Shown: positions 32,444 through 40,682 of the stretch, one piece after another
Layout of the letters: each line of letters opens with the position of its first letter
How positions within the stretch are numbered: position 1 is the stretch's first letter
NCBI GenBank assembly: GCA_964475165.1
Contig: CAYYVN010000004.1
Coordinates: 1 to 64,000, forward strand
Length of the DNA: 64,000 nucleotides
DNA from: CAYUHK01 sp964475165
Lineage (GTDB): Bacteria > Verrucomicrobiota > Kiritimatiellia > JAAZAB01
Direction: 5' to 3'
Translations under genes and position numbers: made by a program
The notes under the pieces: model-generated
What the model was told of the DNA's origin: nothing
The model's database searches: none
Seen by the model: the letters and a program-made list of their open reading frames with translations, nothing else

Positions 32444-35400
32444 TCAAGGGGCGGGGGGCGCGTCCTCGTGCTGGCTCACCGCGGCAGCTTCCGTTTCCGG
32501 TGCTTCCATCTGAGGGCGTGTTGCGCCCTGACAGAATTTCATGGAAACAATCTTGGAGATACCGGTTTCCTCCATGGTGACCCCATAGATCGTATTAGCG
32601 GCGGCGATGGTTTGTTGGTTATGGGTGATGGCGATGAACTGGGATTGCGCGAGAAACCCTTCCAGCATTTTGATGAAGCGCCGGTTATTGGGTTCATCCA
32701 GCGCGGCATCCAATTCATCCAGCATGCAAAAAGGGCTGGGTTTGACCATATAAATGGCGAAAAGCAAAGCCACCGCCGTCAAAGTGCGCTCGCCGCCCGA
32801 GAGCAAGGAGATGCTCTGCAGGCGTTTACCCGGTGGGCGGGCAATGATCTCAATGCCGCTTTCGAGAATATCTTCATCATCGGCTAGCATCAGTTTAGCT
32901 GAGCCGCCGCCGAATAGTTGTTTGAAGGTGGTCTGGAAATTGGCATTGATGGTTTCGAAGGTATGCGCGAAGAGCTCGGTGGTGGTTTGATTGATCCTGC
33001 GGATCACCTCCAAAAGCTGATGCTTGGCTTTAACGAGATCGTCCTGCTGCTGATTCAGAAAGGCAAAGCGTTCCTGGAGTTGTTCGTATTCTTCGATGGC
33101 GCCCTCATAGACCGGTCCGATGGCTTCGATCTTGGCGCGCATTTCGGCGATGGTGTTATCGAGCGTTTCAGCATCCGGCTGACCCTCCGGCCAGGAAGGC
33201 TCCGGCTCCTGCGCGATAGCGTCGCTGGCCAGATGATATTCGGCGCTGAGGCGTTCGCTCAAGTTCTGGTGTTTGAGGCGCAGGGCGATGCAATTACCGT
33301 TGATTTCCTGGCGTTGATTGCGGTGCTCTTCGAGGGCCTCCCGCAACCCTTTCAGTTTTTCTTCGACGGCCTTCCAGTCATTTTCAGCAGTGGCATGGCG
33401 CTGGCGGATTTCCGTTAGGCGATTATTGATGCGGCGGATCTCTTCCTCACCAGCCGGGATTTGCTGGCGGGCGTGCGTCATGGCCGCGGTCAGCGTTTCA
33501 ATCTCAGCCTGGTATCCCTGGATGCGCTGGGCGCATTCCTCGATACGGGACTCTTGCTCGGCGATGCGTTCGGCCAGCGGGGTATGCTGGCTGAGCAGAT
33601 GTTCCTGCCCCTGTTTTTGTTTTTCCAGTCTGACGTTAGCCTGTAAGACCTCCGCCAGCAGGTGCTTGTGTTCCTGCTCCGATTTATGGAGTTCGTGGTT
33701 GTGCGTTTCAACGCTGGTTTTGATTTCTATGCGCCGCGCGCGGATGCGATCCATTTCGGCGAGCATGGCGCTGCGCATTTCCAGGGCATCGCCTTGCTTA
33801 GCCAACTCCTGGGATTCCCAGCGCACGGTTTCCAGGCGTTCCCGATATTGATTGGTTTCCTTGGTCACCACTTGGCATTCGCCTTCCTGGCGCGCCAAAG
33901 CCTGGCGTTTAGTTTCCAGATTGCCTTGGGCTTGCTGGAGGGCTTGATTGGCGGAGGTCAATTGGGCGGTCTGCGTGTTGAGCTGGGCATCCAGGTCTTG
34001 CAAGACGGTTTGCAGGCGCCGGATATTGGCTTGGAGTTCCGTGAGCAGGCGCTGGCGGGCCTCGGCCGGCAAGTTGGCGGCGCAGCCATATTCCAAGAGG
34101 CCTGTTCCGCTCGCGATGGTGCCGGCGCGGGTCACAAAAATGGCTTGCGGCGGCAAAGAGGCGGGCAGCTGTTCCAAAGCATCAATCACCCGCACGGGCG
34201 CCAGCAAACGCTCGATGAGAGGCTGTATTTCTGAAGGGCAGGTGACTTGGGTCACCAGCGGGATGCCGGGGCCGGGGGGCGTTGGGGCGGCGGCGGTGGC
34301 CATTTGCACGGCCAGGATTTGAGCTGCGCCATGCTGACCTGTTTCCAGGCTGTGGACGAGCTGTAGGGCGGCATCCCAATCGCTGACCACGATGGCGTTG
34401 GCCCAATGGCGCAGGACGGCGGCCAGGGCCGTCTGCCATTCGGCAGAGGTATACACCTGTTCGCTGAGTGCGCCCAGCAATCGCCGGCGCTCAATGCCCG
34501 GATTGGCCGCATCCAAGATCTGTTGCGCGCCGGCGGGCCGCTGATGATCTGGGGCCAGGTGAGTTTTTAGTATTTGGAGTTGCGCCTGATCGGCAGCGAT
34601 TTGGGATGCATGCTGGGCGCGTTGCGCTTCCAGTTTTTTGATGGCTTGGGCTATCTTGGCCTGGATTTGCTGGTGTCCCAGCAGCTGGGTTTCGGCCTGC
34701 TGGGTTTCAGCGTTGATTTGTTGAAGATTGGCGGTTAATTCCGCCAGGCGTTTCTCGAGGCCGGCGGTGATCTGGGTTAAATTGGTGTGTTCGGCTGCGC
34801 GCCGTTCCCTTTCACGGTCCACGGAGCGGCTCTCGTTTTCCATCCGGCTGAGCTCGTTTTGCAGCTTGGCGCGCTTGTCATCCAGTTCCATGGATTCCGT
34901 GTGCAGGTCGCGGATGGCTTGCTTAGTCTGTTCCAGACTCTGTTCATGGGCCGCATTTTTCTGTGATTTGGTTCGCAAATCCTGCTCACAGGCGGCCACT
35001 TCCTGGGCGGCTTTCTGCATGGCTGACTGGGTCTGTTCGAGGACCTGGCGTTGTTTATCTATATCGCGGGCGGCGGCGGCTTGATCGGTTGCATCGCGCC
35101 GGATCATCTCTTGGAGCTCACTGATGCGCCGCTGGTTTATTTCCAGCGATTGACGCATTTGTTGTTGCTGGGCGGTGAGATCCATTTCCGACTGCCGGGC
35201 GGCATCCAGCTCGCTATCGGTAGCCGCAAGCGTTTGGCGCACCGCTTGAGCCTGTTGCTCGAGGCGCTCAATATCCGCTTGGAAGGCGGCGATGCTTTCG
35301 TTGCGCGCGGCCAGACGGTTTTCCCATTGTTGGAGTTCGGTGCTGAAGACCTGCAGGCGGCCGCGGGAGACGAAGATATCCAGCGAGCGCAGTTCCTGCT

Positions 35401-36055
35401 TGAGCTTCTTGACGCGCGTCGCTTTACCGGCTTGGCGTTGCAGGGAAATGATCTGGCGCTTGACTTCCTTAATGATATCCGCCAGACGCAGTAGATTAGC
35501 TTCGGTCTGTTCAAGTTTACGGAGCGCTTCGCGTTTATCGGTTTTATACTTGGTGATCCCGCTGGCTTCCTCAAATATTTCCCGGCGATCTTCGGGGCGC
35601 GAGCTCAGAATCAAATCAATCCGGCCCTGTTCCATCAGGGAGTAGGAATGCGTGCCGATGCCGGTATCCATGAAAAGGCGTTGGATATCTTTGAGGCGGC
35701 AGGGAGTTTTGTTGATGAAATACTGGCCTTCACCGGAACGCAGAACGCGCCGCGTGATCGTGATTTCATTGTATTCCGTTTGCAGTTTTGTTTCGCAATC
35801 CGCCAGGGTCAGGCTGACCTCGGCCATGCCCAGCGGCTTGCGCTCTTCGGTGCCATTGAAGATGCAATCTTCCATTTTGGCGCCGCGCAACAGTTTGGCG
35901 CTCTGTTCGCCCAGCACCCAGCGCACCGCATCCGAAATATTGCTTTTGCCGCAGCCATTGGGGCCGACAATCACCGTCATGCCCGGCCCAAACTCCAGTA
36001 CGGTTGGTTCGGCAAAACTTTTGAACCCGATCATTTCCAAGCTTTTCAGGCGCAC
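32444..36055 (-). CDS. smc: Chromosome segregation protein SMC
   Basis: The 1203-residue ATPase compacts and sorts the chromosome with ScpA and ScpB, whose genes lie on the opposite strand 4-8 kb away. The head is split: Walker A GPNGCGKSN (31-39) at the start, and the ABC signature LLSGGERTLTAVALLFAIY with Walker B FCMLDELDAALDEPN at the end. Between are two long coiled coils (about 170-500 and 680-1020) around a hinge near 510-680. The coil is unusually rich in Gln and Ala. After the Walker B domain a short Pro/Ala/Glu tail follows. It converges with the FAD oxidoreductase gene with a 36-base gap. Confidence 0.97.
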   Translation of the reverse strand: MRLKSLEMIGFKSFAEPTVLEFGPGMTVIVGPNGCGKSNISDAVRWVLGEQSAKLLRGAKMEDCIFNGTEERKPLGMAEVSLTLADCETKLQTEYNEITITRRVLRSGEGQYFINKTPCRLKDIQRLFMDTGIGTHSYSLMEQGRIDLILSSRPEDRREIFEEASGITKYKTDKREALRKLEQTEANLLRLADIIKEVKRQIISLQRQAGKATRVKKLKQELRSLDIFVSRGRLQVFSTELQQWENRLAARNESIAAFQADIERLEQQAQAVRQTLAATDSELDAARQSEMDLTAQQQQMRQSLEINQRRISELQEMIRRDATDQAAAARDIDKQRQVLEQTQSAMQKAAQEVAACEQDLRTKSQKNAAHEQSLEQTKQAIRDLHTESMELDDKRAKLQNELSRMENESRSVDRERERRAAEHTNLTQITAGLEKRLAELTANLQQINAETQQAETQLLGHQQIQAKIAQAIKKLEAQRAQHASQIAADQAQLQILKTHLAPDHQRPAGAQQILDAANPGIERRRLLGALSEQVYTSAEWQTALAAVLRHWANAIVVSDWDAALQLVHSLETGQHGAAQILAVQMATAAAPTPPGPGIPLVTQVTCPSEIQPLIERLLAPVRVIDALEQLPASLPPQAIFVTRAGTIASGTGLLEYGCAANLPAEARQRLLTELQANIRRLQTVLQDLDAQLNTQTAQLTSANQALQQAQGNLETKRQALARQEGECQVVTKETNQYRERLETVRWESQELAKQGDALEMRSAMLAEMDRIRARRIEIKTSVETHNHELHKSEQEHKHLLAEVLQANVRLEKQKQGQEHLLSQHTPLAERIAEQESRIEECAQRIQGYQAEIETLTAAMTHARQQIPAGEEEIRRINNRLTEIRQRHATAENDWKAVEEKLKGLREALEEHRNQRQEINGNCIALRLKHQNLSERLSAEYHLASDAIAQEPEPSWPEGQPDAETLDNTIAEMRAKIEAIGPVYEGAIEEYEQLQERFAFLNQQQDDLVKAKHQLLEVIRRINQTTTELFAHTFETINANFQTTFKQLFGGGSAKLMLADDEDILESGIEIIARPPGKRLQSISLLSGGERTLTAVALLFAIYMVKPSPFCMLDELDAALDEPNNRRFIKMLEGFLAQSQFIAITHNQQTIAAANTIYGVTMEETGISKIVSMKFCQGATRPQMEAPETEAAAVSQHEDAPPAP

Positions 36056-36227
36056 CTTGAGTTCGCTCCGGCTAGGTTCTTATGTGGGATTTGGGATTGC
36101 ATTGCCTGCCTAATCCAAGAAAACATCCTTACCATATCATGGGGCTGAAAGAGATGCAACCACAATATGTAGGATGGATCGGAGGGGGCCCTAAGGAGGT
36201 CGAGTGCATCGTGCCACCGCTTGGGGT

Positions 36228-36713
36228 TCATGGCTGTTCGGCGGGTGGCAGGAGGTCGCCGAGGGTAAAGCCGGGCGTCTGCCGAGCGCGGCGTGTGATC
36301 AGCCAGGTCAGGTTGCGAGCGGTTTGCTGCCAACGATCTAAAAAGGCAGCACAGGAGATGATTTCTGCGTCGGCCGCCAGGACATTATGAGCTTCGCTGC
36401 GATCGGAAGTGACCACCAGGATAGCGGAGGGTTGTTGGGCGCGGCACACCATCTGTTCGATGAGGGTATCGGCTGTTTTATCGGGCGGGGAAAACTGTAT
36501 TTCCAAGCGTGGGCTGGCGAAAGCCTCGGCGCTGCCGGTTAGGCGGCCATCGAAAACCACGGTGATGCGCTGGGCCATGATCCCGAGAACTTCCTCCAGT
36601 TTGCGCAGGAGGAATTGGCGCTGGCCGGCAAGGTCGGTTGGCATATGGGGCAGGCGCTGGGCGGCCATGTGGTGGATAAGATTATATCCATCTATGATCA
36701 ACCATGTTTTCAT
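36228..36713 (-). CDS. NYN-domain (YacP-like) RNase
   Basis: A 161-residue protein of the PIN-like NYN fold. MKTWLIIDGYNLIHH is the family opening with the first catalytic Asp; RITVVFDGRL gives the second acidic patch and ILVVTSDRSEAHNVLAADAEIISCAAFLDRW the third, with the Thr-Ser-Asp turn. YacP-type members (Rae1 in Bacillus) cut mRNA on ribosomes; here the role is inferred only. The frame is open further upstream to 36746, but the ATG at 36713 matches the family start. It lies upstream of smc on the same strand, with a 172-base gap. Confidence 0.85.
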   Translation of the reverse strand: MKTWLIIDGYNLIHHMAAQRLPHMPTDLAGQRQFLLRKLEEVLGIMAQRITVVFDGRLTGSAEAFASPRLEIQFSPPDKTADTLIEQMVCRAQQPSAILVVTSDRSEAHNVLAADAEIISCAAFLDRWQQTARNLTWLITRRARQTPGFTLGDLLPPAEQP

Positions 36714-36931
36714 GGATGTTGGAGAGCTTAGGTCAGCGTGGAGCATAAATCAAGCTGGCTTTGGGCAGGCCGGGTGGGGGGATTAATTTTAGGTTTCTGG
36801 CGGTATTGAGGCGGACTATGCAGGCGGCTATGAGGGATGCAGGCGCGCTGGTGGGCTAGCGCCCAGCGGGCGTCTGCGATATGGAAAGAGAGAGTTTAAT
36901 AAGCCCAGAAGAGTGGAGCCTCAGGCTGGGG

Positions 36932-38077
36932 CTAGCTGGCGGGAAATTGTGAGGATTCTTCGCCCAGGCATAGCGCCAAGCTATGGCTTATTCCGCTCAG
37001 AAAACGTTCCGGGCTGAAAAGCTCGGCGTGAGCACGAATGGCCGAGGCATCCCAATCTTGGCTGGCGCAACGCTCCACAGCTTCCAGCAAGGCCTCTACG
37101 CTCTGCTCCTGAAAAAAGAGGCCGGTCACTCCATCCACAACCGTTTCCAAGGCACCGCCTTTTCCAAAGGCCACCACTGGCCGCCCGCAGGCCTGGGCCT
37201 CCAGGGGCACGATGCCGAAATCTTCCTGCCCGGGAAAGATCAGGGCGCGGCAATGGCGATAGAGCTGGCGGAGCTGCTCATCAGTGATCCAGCCCAGGAA
37301 ACGAATGTTGGGTCCGGCCAGCTGACGCAACCTGGGTGTTTCCGGTCCGCTGCCTACCACCACCAGGGGTGTGCCTGAGCGCGTATAGGCCTTCACGGCC
37401 AGGTCCACGCGTTTGTAGGGCACCAAAGCCGAGGCGATCAGATCATAGGTCTCCCTCACAGGGGGCGGGGGGCTGGAGCGGTCCGCGGGAGGCGTCCAAT
37501 AAGCGGTATTGATGGGGGGATAGACGACATCCGCATCCCGCCCATAAAATTGCTGAATTCTTCGGCGCACATGCTGGCTGATGGTCACGAAGCGATGGAC
37601 GCGTTGGGCGCTGGCTGCATCCCATGCCCGCAGGCGTGCCAGGCATGGCTTGAGCAGAGCTTTTTTCAAGGGGTTATGACCAAAGTATTCCTCATAGAAT
37701 AGCCAGGCATAGCGCATGGGCGTGAGGCAATAACAGAGGTGGCGGGTGCCAGCCGCTGGGCGGGCGCCCTTCGCCACGCAGTGGCTGATACTGATCAGAG
37801 CATCCGCCGGTGGCATTTGCATTTTTTCCATAGCGGCCGGAAAAAAAGGCAGCCAATAACGATAATGCCGCAGGATACCCGGCACCTTTTGCAGGTATGA
37901 AGTAAAGATGGGATGTTGATTGATGGTGGGAGAAATGGAACTGGGATTATGAATCAGGGAGTAAATCCGCGCCGCCGGGAAGGTCTGGCAGAGCGTTTCC
38001 AAGACGCGTTCTCCGCCCCGCATACCCGTGAGCCAGTCATGCGCCAGAATCACATTGAGATTGGGCCGCATCATCAT
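36932..38077 (-). CDS. Glycosyltransferase family 4 (GT-B)
   Basis: A 381-residue enzyme of the GT-B fold. The N-terminal half starts VILAHDWLTGMRGGERVLETL, the donor-independent acceptor domain; the C-terminal half holds SALVPYKRVDLAV, VVVGSGPETPRLRQLAGPNIRFLGW and the donor site FPGQEDFGIVPLEAQACGRPVVAFGKGG, with the E-x7-E pattern. It probably adds a sugar such as mannose, glucose or galactose to a growing surface glycan. The start is the first of three ATGs (38077), with AGGAAAAC before it. It is the last of three glycosyltransferase genes in a row. Confidence 0.9.
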   Translation of the reverse strand: MMMRPNLNVILAHDWLTGMRGGERVLETLCQTFPAARIYSLIHNPSSISPTINQHPIFTSYLQKVPGILRHYRYWLPFFPAAMEKMQMPPADALISISHCVAKGARPAAGTRHLCYCLTPMRYAWLFYEEYFGHNPLKKALLKPCLARLRAWDAASAQRVHRFVTISQHVRRRIQQFYGRDADVVYPPINTAYWTPPADRSSPPPPVRETYDLIASALVPYKRVDLAVKAYTRSGTPLVVVGSGPETPRLRQLAGPNIRFLGWITDEQLRQLYRHCRALIFPGQEDFGIVPLEAQACGRPVVAFGKGGALETVVDGVTGLFFQEQSVEALLEAVERCASQDWDASAIRAHAELFSPERFLSGISHSLALCLGEESSQFPAS

Positions 38078-38103
38078 CTCGTTTTCCTGTTAAGGGTTTG
38101 AGG

Positions 38104-39258
38104 TCAGCGCAGGGCAGCACTGTAAGCCTTCAGCGTAGCCTGTGCTGTTGCCTGCCAGGTGAATTGGGCGGCCTGTTGCAGTCCGCGCCGGGCCATATCT
38201 TGAGCTAAACGGTCATCAGTTAGCACCCGCAGCAAGGCGCGGCTGAGGCCCTGAGTATCCTGAGGGGCCACCTGCCAAGCCGCCGCGCCGGCCACCTCCG
38301 GCAAGGAGCCCTGGTTGCTGCAGACCACAGGCGTGCCACAGGCCATGGCCTCCAGGATGGGGAGACCGAAGCCCTCGTAATAAGATGGTAGGGCGAAGAC
38401 GTCTGCCCGTTGGTATTCCTGCACTAGCTGGGTGTTGGAGACATGTCCCACCCAGTAGACATCCTCCGTAATTCCCAGCTGACTGGCCAGTTGGCGCGGT
38501 TCCGGATAGCGTGCATCGCGCGCTCCTACCAGGCGTAAGACCACTGGCAGCTTCGCTTGTCGGCGCACTTCAGCAAAGGCGGCGATCAATCCCAAGAGGT
38601 TCTTATAGGGATCGGAGCGGCCCACCCAGAGAATCACTTTGGGCGCGGCTGGCGTGCGGCTGTCTTGGGCGCTGGGCGGCTGAAAGCGTGGGGCCACGCC
38701 ATCCGGGATGGTGATCACGTTGGCCTCTCGTTCGGGGGGAATGGGCAGGTGGCGGAGGATATCAGCGCGGGCGGCCTGGCTACCGGTCAAGATGATATCC
38801 GCCCGGGCGGCGACCTGTCGCATGATCCAGCGATAGAGCATAAACCAGCGGCGTTTACGAGAGCGGGGTGTATATTGCGGATAGATCAGGGGGATAAGGT
38901 CATGCAGGTTGGTCACGCAGCGCACGCGGCCAGGCCGCTGGGCCGGAAAGGCGCGCAGTGGAATCAGGTAATTGGGCGCATGATAGACATCCACGCCCTG
39001 CTCAAGCAGCACGCGCGGCATGAGCCACTGATTGAGAGGCGTAAACAATCCGTAGGGGAGCATGTAGGCCTGGAAATTAGCGGCGTGTGCCAGGCCGGTT
39101 TCATCCAGGATCCGGTTTTTGAGCCGTTCATCGTTGAAGAAAACCAGATAGTGATGCTGGCGATCTATCAGAGCCAGGTTGCGGAGCAGCTCCGAGGTAT
39201 AGGTGCCGATCCCCGATATTTCCCTGAAAATCCAGCGGGCATCAATGCCGATTTTCAT
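38104..39258 (-). CDS. Glycosyltransferase family 4 (GT-B)
   Basis: A 384-residue GT-B enzyme. KIGIDARWIFREISGIGTYTSELLRNL is the family opening with the G-I-G-x-Y loop; HDLIPLIYPQYTPR and ILTGSQAARADIL follow in the first half, and ILWVGRSDPYKNLLGLIAAF, YWVGHVSNTQLV, LPSYYEGFGLPILEAMACGTPVVCSNQGSLPEVAG in the second, holding the nucleotide-sugar E-x7-E site. The ATG at 39258 overlaps the stop of the next glycosyltransferase gene upstream by four bases. An open frame further upstream to 39384 is not family-like. The sugar it moves cannot be told. Confidence 0.92.
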   Translation of the reverse strand: MKIGIDARWIFREISGIGTYTSELLRNLALIDRQHHYLVFFNDERLKNRILDETGLAHAANFQAYMLPYGLFTPLNQWLMPRVLLEQGVDVYHAPNYLIPLRAFPAQRPGRVRCVTNLHDLIPLIYPQYTPRSRKRRWFMLYRWIMRQVAARADIILTGSQAARADILRHLPIPPEREANVITIPDGVAPRFQPPSAQDSRTPAAPKVILWVGRSDPYKNLLGLIAAFAEVRRQAKLPVVLRLVGARDARYPEPRQLASQLGITEDVYWVGHVSNTQLVQEYQRADVFALPSYYEGFGLPILEAMACGTPVVCSNQGSLPEVAGAAAWQVAPQDTQGLSRALLRVLTDDRLAQDMARRGLQQAAQFTWQATAQATLKAYSAALR

Positions 39259-40370
39259 GAGACCACCTTCCGGTAGAGTTCCCAGGTTTGACGGGCGGTT
39301 TCCGGCCAACGATACAAGGCGGCTTGCCGCCGTCCCTGAGCGCTCAATTGCCGGCGTGCTTCCGTATCGGTTAGCAGCCGCCAAGCTTCGGCCGCCCAGA
39401 GCTCGGCGGAGAAATCTCCCAAGAGTATGGCACCCTGACCGAGCACTTCCGGGAGCGATCCGCTGGCGGCAGCGATCACGGGCGTGCCACAGGCCATGGC
39501 CTCCAGGGGTGGGAAGCCGAATCCCTCATAAAGCGAGGGAAAGAGAAAGAGCTCGGCCCCGGCATAAAGGGCCGGTAAGTTCTCCTCGGCCACATATTCC
39601 AGGTAGCGGATATCGGCGGCGCGGCTGGATCGTTTTATTCTATCTAAAATGGGTTGATATTTCCAGCCCGGCATGCCGGCGATAACCAGGAGCCCTTCAA
39701 ATTGGTGCAGTTGCTCAAAAACCTGCACGAGGAATTCATGATTTTTACGCGGCTCCAAAGTGCCCACCATCAGCAGGTAGGGACGATCCAGGCCCAGGGC
39801 CCGGCGCCGGAGAGCAAGCTCTGTTGAGCCGGGAGGCACCAGGCTCTCGGCGATACCCAGCGGAATAGCGCAGATCCTGGCAGGGTCAACCGTCAGCGCT
39901 TCCTGGATTTCGCCGGCGCTGAAATTGGAATCGGTGATGATGGCATCGGCGCGCCGCACGGTCTGAGCCAGGCGCGCTCTCAGATAGGCCAGGTTGCGAG
40001 TTTCAGCAAAGTCAGGATATCTCAAAAAGCTGAGATCATGAATGGTGACCACCGCCTTGCCAGTTGAGAGGGGCGGGATGATGAAGTTTGGAAAATGATA
40101 GAGATCAGCTCGGCCAGCCAGCCAATTGAAGGGCGGCCATTGCAGGGTTTTCCAAGATTGTTGCGCCAGGCGTCCTGGGCACCAGGCGACGCGCTTCAGC
40201 TCCATCCCCGGCAGCCGGGCCGGTGGATGGCGTCTTTGAAAATCGAAATAGAAAAGACGCAGGCTATCCGCGCCGCGCAAAGGACCCAGATGTTCTGCCA
40301 GCGCACGGATGTAGCGGCCAATGCCAGCGCGTTGGGCCATGGCCGGCTGAATATCAAGGCAAACCCTCAC
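39255..40370 (-). CDS. Glycosyltransferase family 4 (GT-B)
   Basis: A 371-residue GT-B enzyme and the first gene of the three. VCLDIQPAMAQRAGIGRYIRALAEHL opens the acceptor domain; HDLSFLRYPDFAETRN, MVGTLEPRKNHEFLVQVF and FPSLYEGFGFPPLEAMACGTPVIAAASGSLPEVLG are family marks. Start: a GTG at 40370 has AAGGAG four bases before it, and the GTG at 40397 falls inside the likely -10 box, so the later one is right. It diverges from the importer operon; the two promoters overlap. Cytosolic, acting at the inner membrane. Confidence 0.9.
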   Translation of the reverse strand: MRVCLDIQPAMAQRAGIGRYIRALAEHLGPLRGADSLRLFYFDFQRRHPPARLPGMELKRVAWCPGRLAQQSWKTLQWPPFNWLAGRADLYHFPNFIIPPLSTGKAVVTIHDLSFLRYPDFAETRNLAYLRARLAQTVRRADAIITDSNFSAGEIQEALTVDPARICAIPLGIAESLVPPGSTELALRRRALGLDRPYLLMVGTLEPRKNHEFLVQVFEQLHQFEGLLVIAGMPGWKYQPILDRIKRSSRAADIRYLEYVAEENLPALYAGAELFLFPSLYEGFGFPPLEAMACGTPVIAAASGSLPEVLGQGAILLGDFSAELWAAEAWRLLTDTEARRQLSAQGRRQAALYRWPETARQTWELYRKVVS

Positions 40371-40387
40371 AATGCTCCTTTTTGGTA

Positions 40388-40416
40388 TTGACAGCACTAT
40401 AAATCATTTCCATAAA
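40388..40416 (+). promoter_or_regulatory. Promoter for the sugar importer operon
   Basis: TTGACA (40388-40393), 17 bases, CATAAA (40411-40416) on the plus strand. It overlaps the divergent promoter for the glycosyltransferase genes, so one regulator or simple interference could affect both. Confidence 0.5.
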
Positions 40417-40423
40417 TAGGCAA
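40396..40423 (-). promoter_or_regulatory. Promoter for the glycosyltransferase genes
   Basis: On the minus strand TTGCCT (40423-40418), 16 bases and TATAGT (40401-40396). Transcription would begin near 40389, about 20 bases before the GTG start at 40370. It overlaps the plus-strand promoter. Confidence 0.5.
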
Positions 40424-40443
40424 TTACAATTAGGGGAGAAACC

Positions 40444-40662
40444 ATGGTGCCCGCCCGACAATTCGAGCGTTTGATTGCTTCGGAGCTTTACTGTCCGCAA
40501 TGCCGTAAATTGCAGCCGGTCCGCGAGCGCTTATTGCTGGTTCTGCCGCGTGGGGAGTTGTATGAATATCGTTGCGTGCAATGCCAGGCCTCGCTGGGTT
40601 CGCGCGAGGCCTCCACGCCGCCCGGGACGCTTAGTTTGCCCTCCTCGCGGCGCCCTCATTGA
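40444..40662 (+). CDS. Small two-CxxC protein, unknown function
   Basis: A 72-residue basic protein with cysteine pairs at CPQC and CVQC (about 17-20 and 44-47), likely binding one zinc as a ribbon. The N-terminus is MVPARQFERLIASELYCPQC; the C-terminus is a Ser/Pro/Arg tail. I do not recognise a named family. A strong AGGGGAG ribosome site precedes the ATG. The gene is the first of the importer operon; a fusion gene follows 20 bases after its stop. It may be a rubredoxin-like or regulatory protein, but nothing shows this. Confidence 0.6.
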   Translation: MVPARQFERLIASELYCPQCRKLQPVRERLLLVLPRGELYEYRCVQCQASLGSREASTPPGTLSLPSSRRPH

Positions 40663-40682
40663 TCAGCCCGGATATATGCGCG

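Noticed and set aside
32444..36055. Repeat-like Gln/Ala coiled-coil runs in smc, first seen as a possible tandem repeat
   Set aside because: This is the ordinary heptad composition of an Smc coiled coil, not a sequence repeat.
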